Part shown: piece after piece, positions 1 through 2,966 of the stretch
How the letters are laid out: each line of letters opens with the position of its first letter
Position numbering within the stretch: position 1 is the first letter of the stretch
Assembly: GCA_012837465.1 (NCBI GenBank)
Contig: DURG01000114.1
Span: 1 to 5,110 of the forward strand
Source of the DNA: Propionibacterium sp.
GTDB lineage: Bacteria > Actinomycetota > Actinomycetes > Propionibacteriales > Propionibacteriaceae
DNA: 5,110 nt
Direction: 5' to 3'
Position numbers and translations under genes: made by a program
The notes under the pieces: model-generated
Told to the model about the DNA's origin: nothing
What the model saw: only the letters and a program-made list of their open reading frames with translations
The model's database searches: none

Positions 1-1
1 C

Positions 2-418
2 GCGGACTTCGAGCGCACCCTGGCGGAGCGTCGCGACGCCGCGGCCGCGGACTTCAAGCTCGCGATGGGCCAGCGCGAGGAGCAGCTCAACGCGGCCGAG
101 GAGAGCCTGCGCGGCGCCGAGAATGACGCGATGCGCGTGATCGCCGACGCCAACTCGCACGCCGAGGCGATCAGGACCAAGGCCCAGACCGAGGCGGAGG
201 AACTCGTCAGCGAGGCCCGCACGCAGGCCGACCGTATCCGCCGCGACTCCGACCGCGAACTCGCCGCCCTCACCCAGCGCCGCGACTCCATCACGGCCCA
301 GCTGTCCAACGTGCGCCAGATGCTGGCCACCCTCGGCGGCGGCGCGGCGCTCGCGGCAGTCGACGCCGAGCCGCTGCCCGTCGACGACCAGGACGAGGAA
401 GTCGCCGAAGAGGAGTAG
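2..418 (+). CDS. C-terminal part of a coiled-coil protein, DivIVA/FilP-like (5' partial)
   Basis: The frame is open from the left edge to the TAG at 416-418, giving 138 residues with the true start outside the window; the in-frame ATG at 65 is internal, because the same coiled-coil composition continues upstream of it. About the first 110 residues are almost entirely Ala, Glu, Arg, Gln and Asp, with Ala-Glu-Ala spacing typical of a long helical coiled coil. A segment follows reading QRRDSITAQLSNVRQMLATL, of a kind I associate with C-terminal ends of actinobacterial DivIVA/FilP/Scy-like or 'cell division initiation' proteins. The protein ends in a strongly acidic tail (DDQDEEVAEEE). There is no membrane segment or signal visible, so it is probably cytoplasmic. 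By family analogy it would act as a scaffold in polar growth or cytoskeletal organisation; that is inference. The N-terminal domain that would decide the family is missing. An unrelated coiled-coil protein cannot be excluded. It is convergent with the TIGR03089 gene. Confidence 0.85.
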   Translation, partial: ADFERTLAERRDAAAADFKLAMGQREEQLNAAEESLRGAENDAMRVIADANSHAEAIRTKAQTEAEELVSEARTQADRIRRDSDRELAALTQRRDSITAQLSNVRQMLATLGGGAALAAVDAEPLPVDDQDEEVAEEE

Positions 419-423
419 CTGGT

Positions 424-501
424 CCCTGAGCGTGAGCGCCAGCGAACGACGAAAGGCGTTGTCCTGAGTGTTCGTGAGGTACGAGCGAACGTATCGAAGG
501 G
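424..501. repeat. Degenerate intergenic repeat of two related units (CCTGAG...GCGAACG...CGAAGG type)
   Basis: Two related units lie in tandem just after the coiled-coil gene. Unit 1 begins CCTGAG at 425-430, has GCGAACG at 442-448 and ends GAAAGG at 451-456. Unit 2 begins CCTGAG at 463-468, has GCGAACG at 485-491 and ends GAAGG at 496-500. Unit 2 contains an imperfect palindrome (GTTCGT at 470-475 against ACGAGCGAAC at 481-490). The 'CCCTGAGC ... TATCGAAGGG' pattern resembles short dispersed repeats I have seen between genes in many high-GC actinobacterial genomes, usually near 3' ends of genes. No transposase is nearby. A role in transcription termination or mRNA 3'-end protection for the convergent pair is possible but not shown. 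Confidence 0.55.
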
Positions 502-543
502 GCTCCCGCAGCCGGTCTTTGGCCCTGACCGCAGCTTGGTTCC

Positions 544-669
544 GCAGGGTCTGATGGGGGCCCTCCCCGCCCATGTGGATCCCGATCTCTTGTGCTCGGG
601 TGGTGCTGGGTCGGGGATCGGGGTCCACAACGCCCGCCCTAACCCTGTCGGGCCCCCATCAGCCCCTGC
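544..669. repeat. Large nested inverted repeat between convergent genes
   Basis: The outer arms are 544-563 and 650-669: 20 bases each, with 19 of 20 positions complementary (the mismatch pairs T550 with C663). Nested inside are second arms at 574-587 and 616-629, 14 bases each, where the only non-Watson-Crick pair is a U-G wobble (580 with 623) in plus-strand RNA. The two stems are separated by an asymmetric interior loop (10 bases on the left, 20 on the right), and the apical loop is about 28 bases. There is no T-tract after either outer arm, so it is not a standard intrinsic terminator, though it sits where a two-way terminator for the coiled-coil and TIGR03089 genes would be. No target-site duplication is obvious at the edges. 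It could be a structured RNA, a small palindromic element or an unusual bidirectional terminator. No protein-coding gene is convincing in this stretch. Confidence 0.7.
598..623 (+). other. Canonical G-quadruplex motif within the inverted repeat
   Basis: Four G-runs (598-600, 608-610, 613-616, 620-623) are separated by loops of 7, 2 and 3 bases, which satisfies the usual G3+N1-7 rule. The last two runs overlap the right inner arm (616-629) of the nested inverted repeat, so quadruplex and hairpin would exclude each other. In a GC-rich genome such runs also arise by chance, so a function is not implied. Confidence 0.5.
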
Positions 670-762
670 TTTGATGCTTCGGGTGTGTCTGGTTGCTCGC
701 CGACCCCGTGCCCGAACATCCATCCGCCTGCCCCCGGTCACCCCTTTGAGCTTGGAGCGACA

Positions 763-780
763 CGTCAACCGTTGTTGACG
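763..780 (-). terminator. Small perfect hairpin overlapping the stop codon of the TIGR03089 gene
   Basis: CGTCAAC at 763-769 and GTTGACG at 774-780 form a perfect 7-bp stem with a 4-base loop. The stem contains the minus-strand stop codon (TGA at 767-765). There is no T-tract on either side, so it is at best a weak or factor-assisted 3'-end element. It could also be a simple consequence of the coding sequence at the end of the gene. Confidence 0.25.
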
Positions 781-1412
781 CGTTCGTCGGCGGCGATCCG
801 GGCTGCCTGCTCGTCGCTGACTCCGACGCACACCACCGTCGAGCCGAGCCCCAACGCGGGCGACACCAGGGCCTCGGCCACGACGTCGAACCCAGGCCTG
901 GGATCCCGCAGCAGCACGCGGCTGTCGCGACCCTCGACGGCAGGTGCCGGCGCCCCGTCCCACTCGTAGGCCTCACCCTCCAGCGCGACGTCGTGCAGGT
1001 CCGGCTGCGTGAACACGTCGCGGTAGTCGACGGCGTTCTCGGGCGGGGTGGGGAAGCCGAGGCCGAGGGGGTGCAGCGAGCAGGCGACCGTGAACTCAGC
1101 CCGCCGGTCATCGCCCGGCCCCACGACGAGGAAGTCGGCGCCCGTCACGCCTGCGTTGACCGGGCAACCGCGCTGCCACGCGGCGGCGATCCAGACGAGG
1201 CTCACCCAGTGCCCAGGATGCGACTCCGCCAGCGCGACGTCGATCGGCTCGCCGTCGTCGAAGCCGAGGTCCGCGATCAGGTTGGCCGTCTTGTCCACCC
1301 AGTTGGCGAATGTGATGGCGGACAACTCGATGCGGGTGTCGCCCTGGTAGTACGTGATGAACGGCTGGGGGCCGTGCGCGGCCACCCGCCTCTGCAGCGC
1401 CGAGATGAGCAT
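765..1412 (-). CDS. TIGR03089 family protein (AMP-binding-synthetase-like, truncated)
   Basis: This is a 215-residue protein resembling only the N-terminal part of ANL-superfamily acyl-CoA synthetases. Residues 28-61 (IELSAITFANWVDKTANLIA..LGFDDGEPIDVAL) match the pattern in which the adenylating enzyme opens with an 'ELxxxVxxxAxxLxxxGxxxGDxVAL' stretch. Residues 64-86 (SHPGHWVSLVWIAAAWQRGCPVN) match the following helix and the 'aGxvxvPvn' strand. The Ser/Thr/Gly-rich ATP-binding loop and the adenylation core are absent, so acyl-AMP formation is unlikely. This fits TIGR03089, an actinobacteria-specific family of unknown function (Rv3268 in M. tuberculosis is, from memory, its counterpart). 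The start ATG (1412-1410) has no Shine-Dalgarno before it but has a TANNNT hexamer 7 bases upstream, consistent with a leaderless mRNA. It is divergent from manC across 32 bases and convergent with the coiled-coil gene. There is no signal peptide or membrane segment. Confidence 0.85.
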   Translation of the reverse strand: MLISALQRRVAAHGPQPFITYYQGDTRIELSAITFANWVDKTANLIADLGFDDGEPIDVALAESHPGHWVSLVWIAAAWQRGCPVNAGVTGADFLVVGPGDDRRAEFTVACSLHPLGLGFPTPPENAVDYRDVFTQPDLHDVALEGEAYEWDGAPAPAVEGRDSRVLLRDPRPGFDVVAEALVSPALGLGSTVVCVGVSDEQAARIAADERVNNG

Positions 1413-1419
1413 GTTGGCC

Positions 1420-1425
1420 AGCCTA
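1420..1425 (-). promoter_or_regulatory. Probable -10 element for the TIGR03089 gene
   Basis: On the minus strand the hexamer reads TAGGCT, fitting the actinobacterial TANNNT -10 pattern. Its last base lies 7 bases from the ATG at 1412, so transcription would begin at or next to the start codon. There is no convincing -35 element and no Shine-Dalgarno, which supports a leaderless transcript. This is inferred from spacing and pattern only. Confidence 0.4.
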
Positions 1426-1431
1426 GACGGC

Positions 1432-1437
1432 TAGGGT
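1432..1437 (+). promoter_or_regulatory. Probable -10 element for manC
   Basis: TAGGGT fits TANNNT and ends 7 bases before the manC ATG (1445), mirroring the minus-strand element at 1425-1420. Together they form a CCTAG-N4-CTAGG palindrome at 1422-1435. An alternative reading is that AGGG at 1433-1436 acts as a Shine-Dalgarno 8 bases from the ATG, in which case the promoter lies further upstream, inside the TIGR03089 gene. Confidence 0.4.
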
Positions 1438-1444
1438 TTCGGCC

Positions 1445-2524
1445 ATGCGATACGTGGTGATCATGGCCGGCGGATCCGGCACCCGGCTGTGGCCGTTGTC
1501 CCGCCAGGGCCGGCCCAAGCAACTCCTTGAGATGCTCGACGGCAAGTCCCTCCTCCGGTTGGCCTACGAACGGCTCATCGGACTGGTGGACGAGGACAGG
1601 ATCCTCGTGTGCACCGGCCGCGCCCACGCCGACGACGTGCGCGCTCAACTTCCCGAACTCGCCGAGGGCAACATCCTGGGTGAGCCCGAGGGCCGCGACT
1701 CCCTCAACGCCGTCGCCTGGTCCGCCGCGGTCGTCGCGGACCGTGACCCGGAGGGCGTCGTCGCCATGGTGACCGCAGACCACATCATCGAGCCCGTCGA
1801 CGAGTTCCAGCGCTCACTCGCCACCGCCTTCGAGGTGGCCGAGGCTCGCCCCAACTCGCTGGTGACCCTGGGCGTCGTGCCCACGTCGCCGCACACCGGC
1901 TACGGCTACCTGCACCGAGCAGACGAACTCGACGGGTTCCCCGGCGTCCACCGGATCTCCGAGTTCAAGGAGAAGCCGGCCCTCGACGTGGCGCAGGCCT
2001 ACCTCGACTCCGGCGAGTACTGGTGGAACGCAGGCATGTTCGTGTGGCGCGCCACCACGCTGCTCGGCCAACTCGACCAGCTGCTGCCCGAGACGGCCCG
2101 GACGGTGCGCGAGATCGTCGCCGATCCCCAGCGGCTCGACGAGTTGTTCCTCACCCTGCAGAAGATCTCCGTCGACTATGCCGTCATGGAGCCCGCCTCG
2201 GTCGGGCGCACCGACGCCGAGGTGGTCAGCGTCGGCCTCCACATCGACTGGCAGGACGTCGGCGGCTTCCTCTCGCTCGCGGAGATGCTCACCCATGACG
2301 AGCACGGCAACGCCATCGACGGCCGCACGGTCACCCTCGACACCTCGGGCAGCGTGCTGGTCAATGCCGCCGGCCCCGATCACGTCGTCGCCGCCATGGG
2401 CCTGGAGGGCTGCCTCGTCGTCGCCACCGGCAGCGCGACCTTGGTGACGCGCCTGGGGGACACCGAACGCATCCGGGAACTGGTCGATCTGGTGCGAACC
2501 CAGGCTGGTGCACGATACGCGTAG
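1445..2524 (+). CDS. manC: Mannose-1-phosphate guanylyltransferase (GDP-mannose pyrophosphorylase)
   Basis: The 359-residue protein makes GDP-mannose from mannose-1-phosphate and GTP in the cytoplasm, supplying mannosyl donors for envelope glycans and glycolipids. The nucleotide-binding signature GGSGTRLWPLSR is at residues 9-20, followed by PKQ at 24-26. EPEGRDSLNA lies near 80-89, the metal-binding TADHII at 110-115, PTSPHTGYGY at 146-155 and the sugar-binding FKEKP at 174-178. WWNAGMFVW follows at 193-201, ISVDYAVME at 241-249 and the WQDVGGF stretch at 269-275 (often WxDVGSW in relatives). The C-terminal part (about 291-350) carries the short beta-rich tail typical of the family. The isomerase cupin domain of bifunctional ManC/AlgA enzymes is absent. 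Length and motifs match the actinobacterial enzyme Rv3264c, which is called manB in M. tuberculosis although its activity is that of ManC. The ATG at 1445 directly precedes the conserved first strand (RYVVIMAGG), so the start is secure. Confidence 0.95.
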   Translation: MRYVVIMAGGSGTRLWPLSRQGRPKQLLEMLDGKSLLRLAYERLIGLVDEDRILVCTGRAHADDVRAQLPELAEGNILGEPEGRDSLNAVAWSAAVVADRDPEGVVAMVTADHIIEPVDEFQRSLATAFEVAEARPNSLVTLGVVPTSPHTGYGYLHRADELDGFPGVHRISEFKEKPALDVAQAYLDSGEYWWNAGMFVWRATTLLGQLDQLLPETARTVREIVADPQRLDELFLTLQKISVDYAVMEPASVGRTDAEVVSVGLHIDWQDVGGFLSLAEMLTHDEHGNAIDGRTVTLDTSGSVLVNAAGPDHVVAAMGLEGCLVVATGSATLVTRLGDTERIRELVDLVRTQAGARYA

Positions 2525-2614
2525 CCGAGGGAAGCGCAGCCCACCTGGATCAGGCGAGGAGGAGGCAGGTCGCCACCACCATCGGCCGCACCGCTGAAAG
2601 CAAGTGCGACACGC

Positions 2615-2645
2615 CCGGGATCCAAGAAAGGTGACGGATTCCCGG
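2615..2645 (+). other. Hairpin between manC and whiB
   Basis: CCGGGATCC (2615-2623) pairs with GGATTCCCGG (2636-2645), giving a 9-bp stem with one bulged T and a 12-base A/G-rich loop. It sits about 90 bases after the manC stop and just before the putative whiB -35 element. There is no T-tract, so a classic terminator is unlikely. It may slow read-through from manC or be a control element for whiB. The rest of the 180-base gap shows no gene. Confidence 0.35.
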
Positions 2646-2652
2646 CTTCCGC

Positions 2653-2681
2653 TTGACCGATCAAAATCACTCGTGTGTAAT
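2653..2681 (+). promoter_or_regulatory. Putative sigma-70-type promoter of whiB
   Basis: TTGACC (2653-2658) and TGTAAT (2676-2681) are separated by 17 bases, the ideal spacing, in an A/T-rich patch unlike the surrounding DNA. The start of transcription would be near 2688, leaving a short leader of about 17 bases that includes the ribosome binding site. A small inverted repeat TTGA-N4-TCAA (2653-2664) overlaps the -35 and could be bound by a regulator; that is speculation. Confidence 0.5.
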
Positions 2682-2691
2682 TCAAGGCAAG

Positions 2692-2699
2692 AAAGGAGG
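2692..2699 (+). promoter_or_regulatory. Strong ribosome binding site of whiB
   Basis: AAAGGAGG, a near-perfect anti-16S match, ends 5 bases before the ATG at 2705 and fixes the whiB start. No other gene in the window has so strong a site. Confidence 0.85.
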
Positions 2700-2704
2700 G
2701 GTAC

Positions 2705-2959
2705 ATGGACGAGACATGGGAGCTTTTCAGCGATGAAGGAGCTTTTGCATGGCAGGCAGAAGCCTTGTGTGCCCAAACCGATCCTGAAGCCTTCTTTCCG
2801 GAGAAGGGCGGGTCGACCCGGGATGCAAAGCGGGTCTGCCTGAGTTGCACCGTCCGCACCGAATGCCTGGAGTACGCGCTCGCCAACGATGAGCGATTCG
2901 GCATCTGGGGCGGCCTCTCGGAGCGGGAACGCCGCAAGCTCAAGCGCGCTGCCGGCTGA
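2705..2959 (+). CDS. whiB2: WhiB-family iron-sulfur transcriptional regulator (WhiB2/WhmD-like)
   Basis: The 84-residue protein carries the full Wbl signature. Cys22 sits in ALCAQTDPEAFFP, followed by Cys45-x2-Cys48-x5-Cys54 (VCLSCTVRTEC); these four cysteines bind a [4Fe-4S] cluster. The beta-turn GIWGG is at residues 66-70, followed by a basic tail (ERERRKLKRAAG) that contacts DNA. Wbl proteins act with the principal sigma factor, and WhiB2/WhmD is tied to septation and cell division in mycobacteria and streptomycetes. The subfamily choice rests on length, the N-terminal segment with Trp5 and Trp16, and the location near manC; the symbol is therefore tentative. Start choice is set by the strong AAAGGAGG site. 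The first half of the gene has clearly lower GC and more A/T-ending codons than its neighbours (about 52% over 2701-2760 by my count). The next gene starts 7 bases after its stop. Confidence 0.95.
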   Translation: MDETWELFSDEGAFAWQAEALCAQTDPEAFFPEKGGSTRDAKRVCLSCTVRTECLEYALANDERFGIWGGLSERERRKLKRAAG

Positions 2960-2966
2960 GTTCTTC

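Noticed and set aside
424..669. CRISPR array or insertion sequence
   Set aside because: There are only two diverged units with no regular spacers, and no cas or transposase gene and no target-site duplication in the window.
530..670. tRNA-like segment, suggested by a GGTTCC stretch and pairing arms
   Set aside because: There is no acceptor stem with cloverleaf geometry, no proper T-loop and no anticodon arm; the pairing is that of a long nested hairpin.
536..778. Possible small gene of 80 codons in the intergenic region
   Set aside because: It runs straight through the nested inverted repeat, has no ribosome binding site and shows no domain or membrane pattern.
2604..2843. GTG-started frame of 79 codons overlapping the whiB start
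   Set aside because: It overlaps whiB out of frame, would remove the clear whiB promoter and ribosome site from their role, and has a shadow-like composition.
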